In this document: positions 26,265-35,512 of the stretch, one piece after another
How the letters are laid out: every line of letters starts with the position of its first letter
Numbering within the stretch: position 1 is the first letter of the stretch
Assembly: GCA_016237705.1 (NCBI GenBank)
Contig: CP066204.1
Coordinates: 372,001 to 436,000, forward strand
Length of the DNA: 64,000 nucleotides
Reading direction: 5' to 3'
DNA from: Aerococcaceae bacterium zg-252
Lineage (GTDB): Bacteria > Bacillota > Bacilli > Lactobacillales > Aerococcaceae
Made by a program: the position numbers and the translations under genes
Notes under the pieces: model-generated
What the model was told of the DNA's origin: nothing
Databases searched by the model: none
Seen by the model: the letters and a program-made list of their open reading frames with translations, nothing else

Positions 26265-26351
26265 GGGCAAAAAGTTTGAATAATGCAACAGATGACATCG
26301 TGATTACTGAAATGAAGTCTGTTGGTATTTGGAACTTCTTGCTCTGTTTTT
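26265..26351 (+). terminator. Long hairpin element (copy 3), probable terminator of the ABC gene
   Basis: GGGCAA pairs with TTGCTC, AAGTTTGA with TGGAACTT, and CAACAGA with TCTGTTG, giving a nearly continuous 80-nt hairpin followed by TGTTTTTA. It is related to 8514-8623 and 10162-10250. Confidence 0.6.
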
Positions 26352-26453
26352 ATTTGGCAAGGTGGAATTAGAAATCTGTAGATTAATCTTTTTGAAAAGG
26401 GTTTAATCATGTGGTGATTGTGATATAATTAATATAAAAGAAAGGGTGACAAT

Positions 26454-26900
26454 ATGAAAGTAAATGATATTTTATCCATTTTGCAAAAAGATATGAAAGT
26501 AGCTGTTTTTGCGACAGTTGATAAAGACGGAAAACCTCATGCTCGTCATGCACATATTGGGGTAGCGAATGAACAAGGTATTTTCTTTATGACAAGTCCA
26601 AAAACGAATTTTTATCAACAAATGGCTCATAATCCACATGTTGCCATTACAGCGATGTCACAAGATGATTACTTGATTCAAGTGATTCGTATTGAGGGGA
26701 AAGTCAGAGAAATTGGGCGAGAACGTTTGACTGAAGTGTTAAAAGATAATCCATTTGTTAAGCATGTTTACCCAACTGAAAGTGATATTGCGGGTGTTCA
26801 AGTGTTTCACTTATACGAGGGAGAGGGTTTCTACCATAGTATGACGCAAGGACATAAATATGTTTTTAAAATTAATGAGCATGTAACTGGAGTAGAGTAG
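26454..26900 (+). CDS. Pyridoxamine 5'-phosphate oxidase-family (flavin-binding) protein
   Basis: 148 residues with a split-barrel fold pattern: VAVFATVDKDGKPHARHAH, then FFMTSPKTNFYQQMAHNPHVAIT. Members bind FMN or F420, and many are of unknown substrate. The ribosome site AAAGGGTG lies before the ATG. It is monocistronic and converges with rpsP. Function beyond the family is not evident. Confidence 0.75.
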   Translation: MKVNDILSILQKDMKVAVFATVDKDGKPHARHAHIGVANEQGIFFMTSPKTNFYQQMAHNPHVAITAMSQDDYLIQVIRIEGKVREIGRERLTEVLKDNPFVKHVYPTESDIAGVQVFHLYEGEGFYHSMTQGHKYVFKINEHVTGVE

Positions 26901-26917
26901 GAAAGATACACAAAAAG

Positions 26918-26953
26918 ACCGACTTGATAAGCAAACTTATCAAGTCGGTTTAA
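26918..26953. terminator. Bidirectional terminator between the PNPOx-like gene and rpsP
   Basis: ACCGACTTGATAAG-CAAA-CTTATCAAGTCGGT is a perfect 14-bp stem with TTTAAT on the plus side and TTTTTG on the minus side. Confidence 0.9.
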
Positions 26954-26968
26954 TCATCTCACGATTCA

Positions 26969-27232
26969 TTATTTTGATTCGTGGAATTTTTTCATGATTC
27001 CAGCTTTAGATAATAAGCTACGAACTGTGTCAGATGGTTGAGCACCATTTCCTAACCATTTTAAAGCTAATTCTTCTTTTACGTCTAAAGTTGCTGGTTC
27101 TGTTAATGGGTTGTAGATACCGATTTGTTCGATAATACGACCGTCACGTGGAGAACGAGAGTCTGCAACAACGATTCTGTAGAAAGGTTTTTTCTTAGCA
27201 CCCATACGTTTTAAACGGATTTTTACTGCCAT
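26969..27232 (-). CDS. rpsP: 30S ribosomal protein bS16
   Basis: 87 residues beginning [32 protein letters not shown], a diagnostic bS16 sequence. The start at 27232 follows GGAGGTG; an in-frame upstream ATG that would add 10 residues has no ribosome site of its own. It stands alone here, whereas it usually heads rpsP-(KH protein)-rimM-trmD. Confidence 0.96.
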   Translation of the reverse strand: MAVKIRLKRMGAKKKPFYRIVVADSRSPRDGRIIEQIGIYNPLTEPATLDVKEELALKWLGNGAQPSDTVRSLLSKAGIMKKFHESK

Positions 27233-27270
27233 GTGTTTTTCACCTCCATAAATATCATTCACAATTAAGA

Positions 27271-27299
27271 ATTATAGCAGAGAAAAAGAAGTCTGTAAA
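27271..27299 (-). promoter_or_regulatory. Promoter of rpsP
   Basis: On the minus strand TTTACA (27299-27294), 17 bp, TATAAT (27276-27271) with TGC before the -10. The -35 lies within a hairpin (AGTCTGTAAAG/CTTTACAGACT, 27290-27320). Confidence 0.75.
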
Positions 27300-27550
27300 G
27301 TATTTTTCCTTTACAGACTAAAAAAATTTGAGCAATGTATCGTAAATTATCTAAAGAAGTACTCATTTGTTGTATAAAATGTTTTTTTTTTTTTGAATAT
27401 TTTTTTGCAAACATTAGGTGAGAAAAGTATTTGATAAATCAATATTATAAACGGTTGCATAAATAAATTGAAGTTGATTATAATTATAAAATATGATAAA
27501 TTACATTTATATCTAAAGATATTATAAACATAGAAAGAGAGAATGATGTT

Positions 27551-29581
27551 ATGAAAAGAAATAAAAAAATCGCATTATTATTAGCGTCAACATTATTGTT
27601 ATCGACAGTATCTTCTAGCTTTTTAGTAGACGGATTACTAGTAAGAGCGGAAGAAACAACGGCTGTAGAAGAATCAAATGCTGAATCTTTATCTCCTAAG
27701 ACGGATTTATATCAATTTGTAAATGCAGATTGGTTGGCACAAGCAACAATTCAAGCAGATAGTTTATCAGTGGATAGCTTTTCTGAGATTCAAGACAAAG
27801 TAGAAGAAACATTAAAAGAAGATGTGAAAAAGATTGTGGCAGGTGAGATTCAATTACCTGATACCTATCATCAAAACTTCGTAAATCTATATCAAATCGT
27901 TAACAATGTTGAGCGTCGTAATGAAGAGGGTGCAGCACCAGCAAAACCATATTTGGATAAAATTGCTAGCATTGCATCTGTTGATGATTTAAGAAATTAT
28001 ATTATTAACGAATCAAGCAACTTTGCTTTACCAGCTCCAATTACTTTTGGTATTATCAATAATCCAAAAAAATCAGATGAACAAATGTTTGCAGTAGGAC
28101 AACCAAGTTTATTATTACCAGCTAAAGATTATTATGCTGATGAAACGCAAAAAGCTCAATTATTTGATTTATTAACACAAACAACGATTCCAGTTTTAGT
28201 TGGTATGGGATATTCAGAAGAAGAGGCTGCAACCTTAATGCAACAAGCGATTACTTTCGATGCATTATTAGTTCCATACGCACGTACTTCGGCTGAATCG
28301 GCAGATATTACAACACAAATCAATGAACGTTCATTGGAAGAATTAGGTGGCTATTCTGAAAGTTTAAAATTAAATGAATTAGTTACGACAATTTTAGGAA
28401 CAGATGATGTAGAACATTTAATTGTGACGCATCCAGAGTACTATGAAGCGATTAATGATGTAGTGAATGAAGAGAATCTTGGATTAATTAAATCATGGAT
28501 GACGGTTTTAACAGCAAGAGAATTAGCAAGTTTCTTATCTGAAGAGTTATATACTGCGAATCAACAGTATACAATGGCTTTAACAGGGGTTCAAGAATTT
28601 TCAACAGGTGAAGATTTAGCCTTTGATGTCGCAACAGCTAACTATGATGAAGTTATTGGTCAATATTATGGTCAAACTTATTTTGGTGAAGAGGCACGTC
28701 AACAAGTAACTGAAATGGTAACGAATATTATTGCCGTTTATCGTGAGCGTTTGGCGAAAAATGACTGGTTAAGTCAAGCGACAATCGATGGTGCGATTAA
28801 AAAATTAGATAATTTAAGTGTCAATATCGGTTATCCTGATAAAATTTCAGATGTATATGACTTATTAAGTTTTGATACTGAAAAATCATGGTTAGAGAAT
28901 GTAATGGAAAATCGTCGTGTCCGCAATGAGTATGCTATTGAACATTATTCAGAGCCAGTGGATAAGAGCTTATGGGGTATGGGCGCTCAGACCGTCAATG
29001 CGTTCTATTCACCATTAAGTAATGGTATTTACTTCCCAGCAGCCTTTTTACAAGCACCATTTTATAGTATTGAACAAACACCAAGTCAAAATTATGGTGG
29101 AATTGGTGCAGTTATTGCACATGAGATTTCGCATGCTTTTGACACAAATGGAGCTTTATTTGATGAAAATGGTAATATGAATAACTGGTGGACAGAAGAA
29201 GATTTTGCGAAATTCGAAGAAAAAACACAAGCGTTTGTGACACAATGGTCTGGTTTAGAAGTAGCTGGCAATCCGGTAAATGCAGAATTAACATTGACAG
29301 AAAATATCGCTGATGCAGGGGGAATTTCAGCATCATTAGAAGCATTAATGAAACAAGAAGGTGCTGATGCAAAAGAATTTTTCTTCAGCTGGGCTCGTAA
29401 CTGGCGTCAAAACATTCGTCCAGAAGCCTTAGCGATGATTATGGCAACAGATGAGCATGCACCAAATCCATTGAGAGCTAATATGCAAGTTCGTAACTTA
29501 GATTTATTCCATGAAGTGTTTGAAACTAAAGAAGGCGATGCAATGTATTTAGCACCAGAAGAAAGAATTAGTTTATGGTAA
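27551..29581 (+). CDS. pepO: Secreted M13-family (neprilysin-like) zinc endopeptidase PepO
   Basis: 676 residues. An N-terminal Sec signal peptide (MKRNKKIALLLASTLLLSTVSS, cut near residue 33) is followed by a spacer and the M13 domains. The zinc motif is HEISHAFD, the second ligand lies in ENIADAGG, and the C-terminus ends ERISLW. Many lactic-acid-bacterial PepO lack a signal peptide; this one is exported, suggesting action on external peptides. The ribosome site AGAGAGAAT precedes the ATG. Confidence 0.9.
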   Translation: MKRNKKIALLLASTLLLSTVSSSFLVDGLLVRAEETTAVEESNAESLSPKTDLYQFVNADWLAQATIQADSLSVDSFSEIQDKVEETLKEDVKKIVAGEIQLPDTYHQNFVNLYQIVNNVERRNEEGAAPAKPYLDKIASIASVDDLRNYIINESSNFALPAPITFGIINNPKKSDEQMFAVGQPSLLLPAKDYYADETQKAQLFDLLTQTTIPVLVGMGYSEEEAATLMQQAITFDALLVPYARTSAESADITTQINERSLEELGGYSESLKLNELVTTILGTDDVEHLIVTHPEYYEAINDVVNEENLGLIKSWMTVLTARELASFLSEELYTANQQYTMALTGVQEFSTGEDLAFDVATANYDEVIGQYYGQTYFGEEARQQVTEMVTNIIAVYRERLAKNDWLSQATIDGAIKKLDNLSVNIGYPDKISDVYDLLSFDTEKSWLENVMENRRVRNEYAIEHYSEPVDKSLWGMGAQTVNAFYSPLSNGIYFPAAFLQAPFYSIEQTPSQNYGGIGAVIAHEISHAFDTNGALFDENGNMNNWWTEEDFAKFEEKTQAFVTQWSGLEVAGNPVNAELTLTENIADAGGISASLEALMKQEGADAKEFFFSWARNWRQNIRPEALAMIMATDEHAPNPLRANMQVRNLDLFHEVFETKEGDAMYLAPEERISLW

Positions 29582-29598
29582 TTTACAATTAGAATTAT

Positions 29599-29640
29599 AA
29601 CAAGCCGTATCGAAATGGATACGGCTTGTTTGTCTTTTTT
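29599..29640 (+). terminator. Terminator after pepO
   Basis: AACAAGCCGTATC-GAAATG-GATACGGCTTGTT, then GTCTTTTTT. Confidence 0.9.
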
Positions 29641-29642
29641 GA

Positions 29643-30818
29643 TTAAAGCATCATACGAAAAATAGCTGCAACATCTGCTTCGTTTAAGGAAACGAAACCA
29701 CCTATATGACCGGAACGGTCATTGCCATAACAAGCACGATGTGCCATTTTTTCGATGTCTTCTTCTTTTCCACCTAATTCAGCTAAGTTTTTCGGCATGC
29801 CAATTGAAATTAAAAATTGGCGGAATGCCTCAATACCTGCTTTAGCAGTGCGTTCAGGATTTTCAAAATCCATTTGACAGCCCCATACACGAACAGCTAT
29901 TTGTGCAAAACGCATGACATTATGGGATAAGTTATACGTAAAGACAGCCGGCATAACGACAGCAAGGCCTGCTCCATGTGCACAGTCATATTCAGCGGAT
30001 AATTCGTGTTCAATATCATGGCTTGCCCAGTCATGAGTACGTCCTACGCCACAAGAATCATTATGTGCCATCATACCCGCCCACATTAAGTTTGCACGTG
30101 ACTCGTAGTTATCGGGATTTTCCATTGCCTTTTGCCCCTCAGAAATCAAAGCTAATAATAAGCCTTCAATCATGCGGTCGGTTACTTCGACATTTTCAGT
30201 ATTTGTTAAGTAACGTTCGTACAAATGTGCCATCATATCAGTAATCCCACAGGCAGTTTGATAGGCAGATAAGGTTAAAGTTAAGGACGGATTTAAAATC
30301 GAAAAGACTGGTCTTAATGCCTCACCGGAAGCGTCACGTTTCAACATATCTTCCTCTTTGGTAATCACAGCGTCAAGCGACCCCTCACTACCGGCTGCTG
30401 AAATAGTTAAAATTGTACCGATAGGCAATGCCTTATTAACGGGCTTTCCTGTAAAAAAGTCCCAAAAATCTCCGTCATAAATAGCTCCAGCTGCAATAGC
30501 TTTTGCAGAGTCAATTGCACTGCCACCACCGACGGCTAGTACAAAGTCAATGTTTTCTCTTTTACATAATTCAATGCCCTCATAAACAAGACTACTACGT
30601 GGATTTGGCATTGCACCTCCTAAGGTTACATAGTCGATATTTTCAGTAGCGAGAGCATGGGTAACTCGGTCTAATAAACCTGAGCGTACAACTGAACCAC
30701 CACCATAATGAATGAGAACCTTTGTTCCGCCGAATCGTTTTACTAATTTGCCAACTTCGTGTTCTTTATCTTTTCCAAAAGCAAAATAAGTTGGGGCATA
30801 AAAATTAAAATTATCCAT
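29643..30818 (-). CDS. yqhD: NADPH-dependent iron-containing alcohol/aldehyde dehydrogenase (YqhD/BDH-like)
   Basis: 391 residues. The cofactor motif is AVGGGSAIDSAKAIA, and metal ligands lie in GITDMMAH, ASHDIEHELSA and DCAHGAGLA. The closest pattern is YqhD, which reduces aldehydes to alcohols and detoxifies them. The start at 30818 follows GGAGG at good spacing; the frame is open a further 87 codons upstream, but that part is not homologous and runs through the promoter region. Confidence 0.87.
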   Translation of the reverse strand: MDNFNFYAPTYFAFGKDKEHEVGKLVKRFGGTKVLIHYGGGSVVRSGLLDRVTHALATENIDYVTLGGAMPNPRSSLVYEGIELCKRENIDFVLAVGGGSAIDSAKAIAAGAIYDGDFWDFFTGKPVNKALPIGTILTISAAGSEGSLDAVITKEEDMLKRDASGEALRPVFSILNPSLTLTLSAYQTACGITDMMAHLYERYLTNTENVEVTDRMIEGLLLALISEGQKAMENPDNYESRANLMWAGMMAHNDSCGVGRTHDWASHDIEHELSAEYDCAHGAGLAVVMPAVFTYNLSHNVMRFAQIAVRVWGCQMDFENPERTAKAGIEAFRQFLISIGMPKNLAELGGKEEDIEKMAHRACYGNDRSGHIGGFVSLNEADVAAIFRMML

Positions 30819-30875
30819 GACCAATCCTCCGTCAAATTTGATAGTACTATTATATAACGGAGTTAAGTATTTCGA

Positions 30876-30918
30876 AAGAAAAAACATACCCTTAAAGTGA
30901 CAACAATAAGAGTATGTT
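30876..30918 (-). terminator. Terminator of the MATE transporter gene
   Basis: Read on the minus strand, AACATACTCTT pairs with AAGGGTATGTT across the loop and is followed by TTTTTTCTTT. Confidence 0.75.
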
Positions 30919-30925
30919 CGATAAG

Positions 30926-32299
30926 TTAAATAATTTCTTCCCATTGATAGTAGCGATAAGCGATATAGGCAAATAATACGGTTAATCCATTGGATAGTAA
31001 CATGGCTATCCAAATACCAGTGGACTCTAATGATGTAAAATGGCTGAAAATCCAGATGAATGGTAAACGTAAAAACCATAAGCGTCCAATTGCCATATAC
31101 ATAGAATAATTCGTTTTCCCTACACCTTGGAAAAAACCACTAAATCCAGAGAATAAGCCCATAAAGAAGATAATAAAGGCAGAAAAATATAAATATTCGC
31201 TGGCTTGTATCCATAGATTGTGATTGCTGCTATCTGTAATAAAAATTGACAGCAATGGGTCTTTGAATAAAAAGATTGCTAGCGATGATACGGCGGAAAT
31301 CAATAAGACGATGTGCAATGTTTTTGTAAAGATTGCTTTAGCACGGTCAAATTGTTTTGCTCCGACATTTTGCCCAATCAATGATGTTAATGCCATTCCA
31401 ATTCCCATTTGTGGTTGTGTCATTAAATCTGATAGGCGATTACCCATTGAAAAGGCTGCTAAGGTATCTGTTCCGTATGATTGAATTAAACCATTCAAGA
31501 CAGTAAAGCCCATTGCTGCTCCACCATAACCGAAAGCACTTGGTAGTGCAATTTTACTAAGTGTGTGGATGCTTGCCCAATTAAAGTGAAAATTAAGCGT
31601 TAATCGTGGAATGCGTGAGCGATTTTGTACGGTATATGCAGCGAGTATGAGTAAGACTATTTTTGAAATAACCGTTGCCCAAGCTGCTCCAGCGATTCCC
31701 ATGTCCAATCCGGGTACATTGATAAGTGGGATTGTTTTAAAAATTAATAATGGGTCGAGAATAACATTGAGTAAAGAAGAAATGGTACTAATAGCAGTAA
31801 TCATTTTTGTTTGACCCTCAGCATTTAAGACTGCTTGATAGGCAAAATAACCAAAATCAAAAAATAGACCGATAAAATTTATTTTTAGATAGGTAATGCT
31901 TTTTGTTGCAAATTCTCCGGCGCCTCCCATCCACTGGACAAAGAGTGGAGAAGCAAAATAACCAATGACTGAAAAAATAAGGCCGATAACTATTGAAAGA
32001 TTGAGAGCATTTTGTGCATATTGATGTGCTTGCTGTTCTTTTTTAGCTCCTAAATTTTGAGCAATTAGTGTGGTAGCACCGACACCAATCCCCATACCCA
32101 ATGAGATAAATAAGAAATTTAATGGCCAGACAAATGCAGTGGCTGCAAAATCGTCTGAAGATAGTTGGGCGACGTATAGGCCGTCTGTCAAGTTGTATAG
32201 TGTTCGAATTAAGTTATTAAGCATTAAAGGTGCCGAAATCGTTAAAATGGTTTTCGTAATCGGCCCCTCTAACATTAAATTGGGTTTTGTTTGTTTCAT
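30926..32299 (-). CDS. MATE-family multidrug/Na+ efflux transporter
   Basis: 457 residues with twelve hydrophobic helices in two MATE repeats (PLMLNNLIRTLYNLTDGLYVAQL; ALPSAFGYGGAAMGFTVLNGLIQSYG). MATE proteins export drugs or metabolites by H+ or Na+ antiport. The ATG at 32299 is chosen; GGTGAT upstream is a weak ribosome site and overlaps a GTG that would add five residues. Substrate unknown. Confidence 0.88.
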   Translation of the reverse strand: MKQTKPNLMLEGPITKTILTISAPLMLNNLIRTLYNLTDGLYVAQLSSDDFAATAFVWPLNFLFISLGMGIGVGATTLIAQNLGAKKEQQAHQYAQNALNLSIVIGLIFSVIGYFASPLFVQWMGGAGEFATKSITYLKINFIGLFFDFGYFAYQAVLNAEGQTKMITAISTISSLLNVILDPLLIFKTIPLINVPGLDMGIAGAAWATVISKIVLLILAAYTVQNRSRIPRLTLNFHFNWASIHTLSKIALPSAFGYGGAAMGFTVLNGLIQSYGTDTLAAFSMGNRLSDLMTQPQMGIGMALTSLIGQNVGAKQFDRAKAIFTKTLHIVLLISAVSSLAIFLFKDPLLSIFITDSSNHNLWIQASEYLYFSAFIIFFMGLFSGFSGFFQGVGKTNYSMYMAIGRLWFLRLPFIWIFSHFTSLESTGIWIAMLLSNGLTVLFAYIAYRYYQWEEII

Positions 32300-32477
32300 A
32301 TTATTAATCACCAACGAGTATTATAACAACTTCGATAATTATTTGCACGTGTTAAATATTATAGTTCGCTCGGATTGGCTTGACGTCCACTTCTTGAAGT
32401 GCTTTGAGCAAAATGGTTTTTGATACTGCTGGCTTGTGTTACATTATTAATAGTGCAAAAAGGAAGAAGGAATAACA

Positions 32478-33824
32478 ATGCGAGAATATGATTTAATTAC
32501 AATTGGTGGTGGTAGTGGTGGAATTGCGACTGCTAATCGTGCAGCACAATATGGAGCTAAAGTAGCTGTAATCGAAGCCAATTTAATTGGTGGGACTTGT
32601 GTTAATGTTGGGTGTGTTCCCAAAAAAGTAAGCTGGTATGCAGCTAAAATCAATGAAGCCATTCATCATTATGGCCCTGGCTATGGTTTTACAGTAGAAA
32701 ATGCTCAATTTGATTTTCAGCAATTTTTAGCAGCACGAAACGGTTATGTAGAGCGTTCACGCAATAGTTATGATAATGCCTTTACTAATAATGGGGTTGA
32801 AGTCATTGACGGTTATGCGACTTTCGTTAATCAAAATGAAGTAGAAGTAAATGGTGAGCGTATCCGTGCTAAACATATTGTAATTGCAACTGGTGGAAGA
32901 CCGAGCATGCCAGATGTAAAAGGAATTGAATTAACGGATAATTCCGATGATTTCTTTGAATGGCAAGCATTGCCAGAGTCAGTATTAGTTGTTGGGGCTG
33001 GATATATTGCCGTTGAGTTAGCCGGAGTATTGCATTCGCTTGGTGTTGATACTAAATTAGCTGTACGTTATGAGCGACCACTACGCACATTTGACCGTAT
33101 GTTAACGGACGGTTTAGTCGAAGCAATGGAGAAAAATGGGCCGACTTTATTGACGAATACTACGATTGATGAGTACCGAAAAAATGGGGATAAAATTGAA
33201 TGTTTAATGCAGGGGAAAGTAGTGGCGACAGTAGATAAAGTGGTTGTTGCGATTGGTCGCAAACCGAATGTGGAGCATTTAAAATTAGAAAATGCAGGTG
33301 TTGCCTTAGATGAACGTGGATATATTCAAGTTGATGAACAACATCAAACTTCTACACCTGGTATTTATGCGATTGGGGATGTCATTGGAAAAGTTGATTT
33401 GACCCCAGTAGCGATTAAAGCTGGACGTCAAGTATCGGAGTATTTATTTAATCAAGCGTCAACGGCGAGTATTTCGTATGAGTTAATTCCAACGGTTGTC
33501 TTCAGTCATCCACCGATTGGTACGATTGGTTTAACAGAAGAAGAGGCATTGAAACAATTTGGCGAAGCGGATATTAAAATATATCGTAGTAAATTCTTCT
33601 CAATGTACGCATCGGCTAGTGGACATCGTGAACCTTGTTATTTTAAATTAGTATGTCAAGGACCAGATGAAGTTGTAGTTGGGCTTCATGGGATTGGTGA
33701 AGGGGTCGACGAAATGATTCAAGGATTTGGTGTTGCCATGAAAATGAAAGCCACGAAAGCAGATTTTGATGCAGTAGTAGCGATTCATCCGACTGGTAGT
33801 GAAGAATTTGTGACCATGCGTTGA
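32478..33824 (+). CDS. gor: Glutathione-disulfide reductase
   Basis: 448 residues of the pyridine nucleotide-disulfide oxidoreductase family. FAD site GGGSGGIATANRA, redox pair in GGTCVNVGCVPKK, NADPH site VVGAGYIAVELAG with the Arg-bearing RYERPLRTFD, second FAD site GIYAIGDV, and the catalytic His-Glu in HPTGSEE. The Arg after the second GxGxxA argues for NADPH and for glutathione rather than lipoamide. The ribosome site AAGGAAGAAGG precedes the ATG. It is monocistronic. Confidence 0.88.
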   Translation: MREYDLITIGGGSGGIATANRAAQYGAKVAVIEANLIGGTCVNVGCVPKKVSWYAAKINEAIHHYGPGYGFTVENAQFDFQQFLAARNGYVERSRNSYDNAFTNNGVEVIDGYATFVNQNEVEVNGERIRAKHIVIATGGRPSMPDVKGIELTDNSDDFFEWQALPESVLVVGAGYIAVELAGVLHSLGVDTKLAVRYERPLRTFDRMLTDGLVEAMEKNGPTLLTNTTIDEYRKNGDKIECLMQGKVVATVDKVVVAIGRKPNVEHLKLENAGVALDERGYIQVDEQHQTSTPGIYAIGDVIGKVDLTPVAIKAGRQVSEYLFNQASTASISYELIPTVVFSHPPIGTIGLTEEEALKQFGEADIKIYRSKFFSMYASASGHREPCYFKLVCQGPDEVVVGLHGIGEGVDEMIQGFGVAMKMKATKADFDAVVAIHPTGSEEFVTMR

Positions 33825-33983
33825 GTGGATAATGAAATAAATGACTTGTCCAGTTTTAGCATAGAGAAGTGTATGCGAGTGTATATTATTTGAAAAGTCT
33901 TAAGAAATATTTTAGAATTAATATAATTAATTGATGATTTTTAGTTTTTGCAGATATATTATCGCAATAAAGGAGTGAATGAA

Positions 33984-34226
33984 ATGATTGGATCATTAAT
34001 CGTTGGTGGTATCTTAGGTTGGTTAGCCGGTGTTATTTTAGATCGTGATGTTCCAGGTGGGATTATCGGTAATATTATTGCCGGTTTCCTAGGTGGTTGG
34101 ATTGGTAATCAATTATTCGGTCCGATTGGTCCGGTATGGGGTGGCTTTAGCGTGGTTTCAACTCTGCTAGGAGCTATTTTATTACTTATTGTCATGAGCT
34201 ATTTATCTAGACGTAAACGTCGATAG
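33984..34226 (+). CDS. GlsB/YeaQ/YmgE family stress membrane protein
   Basis: 80 residues, three hydrophobic glycine-rich helices (MIGSLIVGGILGWLAG..., GNIIAGFLGGWIGNQLFG, STLLGAILLLIVMSYL) and a basic end (RRKRR). The family (PF04226) is linked to general stress. The ATG at 33984 follows AAGGAGTG; an upstream in-frame ATG at 33948 has no such site. Confidence 0.85.
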   Translation: MIGSLIVGGILGWLAGVILDRDVPGGIIGNIIAGFLGGWIGNQLFGPIGPVWGGFSVVSTLLGAILLLIVMSYLSRRKRR

Positions 34227-34261
34227 TTTGAAAAATGGTTTAACTTACGCAATAACAAAAA

Positions 34262-34295
34262 CATCGAGTATCACTACGGGTACTCGATGCTTTTT
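34262..34295. terminator. Bidirectional terminator between glsB-like and degV-like genes
   Basis: CATCGAGTA-N10-TACTCGATG with T5 on the plus side and TTTTTG on the minus side. Confidence 0.88.
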
Positions 34296-34307
34296 GTATT
34301 GAAAAAA

Positions 34308-35153
34308 TTATGCCTTTTGATAACCAATCATTAAACCACCACGTTGTGCGTAGTAGCTGCATAGACCACTTGTTTGATTAATTTCAATGTCAGCTTGTGG
34401 ATATTGTGCTAATACTAATGTTTTAAATTCTTCTGCAATAGTTTCGTTTAAACAATGTGATACGATAATTTTACCATTATCATAACCTTTTTGTTTTAAT
34501 TCTTCTAATAATAATTTTAATGCACGTTTTGAGCCTTTCGACTTATGAATAACTTCAATTTGTCCTACTTCACTGCGTTCTCCGATTAAGCGAATACCTA
34601 ATAAACCAATCATTGAACCAACTAGCTTATTAAGACGTCCATTTTTAACTAGATTATCTACTGATTCTAACATGAATAACAATGCTGTTTTTTCATGATA
34701 GGCTTTCAATAAATTCACTACATTGTCAAAATCTACATCACTTGTTGCTAATTCAATGGCTTTGTTAATCAATAAATCAACTTCAGAACCTGCAGAAAGC
34801 GAATCAAAAATGAAAATATTTTTTGTAGGGTCTTGTTCTAATACTGTTTCTTTGGCTAACATGGCACTATTATAACTGCCTGATAAGCCACTTGATAGAG
34901 TGAAACAAATAATATTGTCAGCATCAGCAAATGCTTTTGCATACGTATCTGGTGCAGGGCAAGCACTCGAAGAACCGAGTTTACTGCTTTCCATGGTATC
35001 CATTAAGTATGGGATTTTTTCTAGGTCATTATCGATAAATAATTCAGTACCAATATTAATTAATAATGGTACAACTTCAAAACCAACTTCTTCATTAATT
35101 TGTGAATTTAGGCGAATATTTGCGCCTGAATCTGTAACAATTTTCCATTTCAT
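34308..35153 (-). CDS. DegV family fatty acid-binding protein
   Basis: 281 residues. DegV pattern: IVTDSGANI at the N-terminus, SSACPAPDTYAKAF, and LSSGLSGSYNSA in the first domain, with a C-terminal EDD fold. Relatives (FakB) present fatty acids to the kinase FakA for phosphorylation at the membrane. The ribosome site AGGAGG precedes the ATG. No fakA is nearby. Confidence 0.88.
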   Translation of the reverse strand: MKWKIVTDSGANIRLNSQINEEVGFEVVPLLINIGTELFIDNDLEKIPYLMDTMESSKLGSSSACPAPDTYAKAFADADNIICFTLSSGLSGSYNSAMLAKETVLEQDPTKNIFIFDSLSAGSEVDLLINKAIELATSDVDFDNVVNLLKAYHEKTALLFMLESVDNLVKNGRLNKLVGSMIGLLGIRLIGERSEVGQIEVIHKSKGSKRALKLLLEELKQKGYDNGKIIVSHCLNETIAEEFKTLVLAQYPQADIEINQTSGLCSYYAQRGGLMIGYQKA

Positions 35154-35512
35154 TTTGTCTACCTCCTATTTTGGATAGCTCGGGCTAACTCGGTGTCCAC
35201 TTCATAATATACTCTTGTGCATTATTCGCACAATGATATTTTGCCTCGCACTATGTTCTAAGATGCGGCAAAAATGAGTATCATAGCTAAGAACACTCAT
35301 TGATTATTATAAGACGTTCTTTATGAGTCATGCTCAATTTTTAGGAAACCTTTTTACCTAGTATATAAGACTTATTGTTAAACTGCAAATATTTTGAAAG
35401 TATTTACAGTGAATTTATTGAAATTGTTTTCATTTACCGTTACAATAGGCTTATAAATGTTTTTATTTGTTTAATGAGCATTTTAAACGGTGCTTAAAGG
35501 AGGAAAAGTGTC
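35154..35512. promoter_or_regulatory. Divergent intergenic region with two promoters
   Basis: For the degV-like gene (minus strand): TTGTGC (35233-35228), 18 bp, TATTAT (35209-35204); the inverted repeat TTGTGC-N7-GCACAA (35215-35233) sits in the promoter and may be an operator. For the downstream gene (plus): TTGAAA (35418-35423), 17 bp, TACAAT (35441-35446). The middle (about 35240-35410) shows nothing recognisable. Confidence 0.55.

Noticed and set aside
27379-27410. Poly-T tract as a terminator
   Set aside because: No stem precedes it on the plus strand; it looks like simple AT-rich sequence.
30819-31079. N-terminal extension of the YqhD-like dehydrogenase
   Set aside because: The 87 extra codons cover the promoter region, show no family similarity and lack a ribosome site; GGAGG supports the start at 30818.
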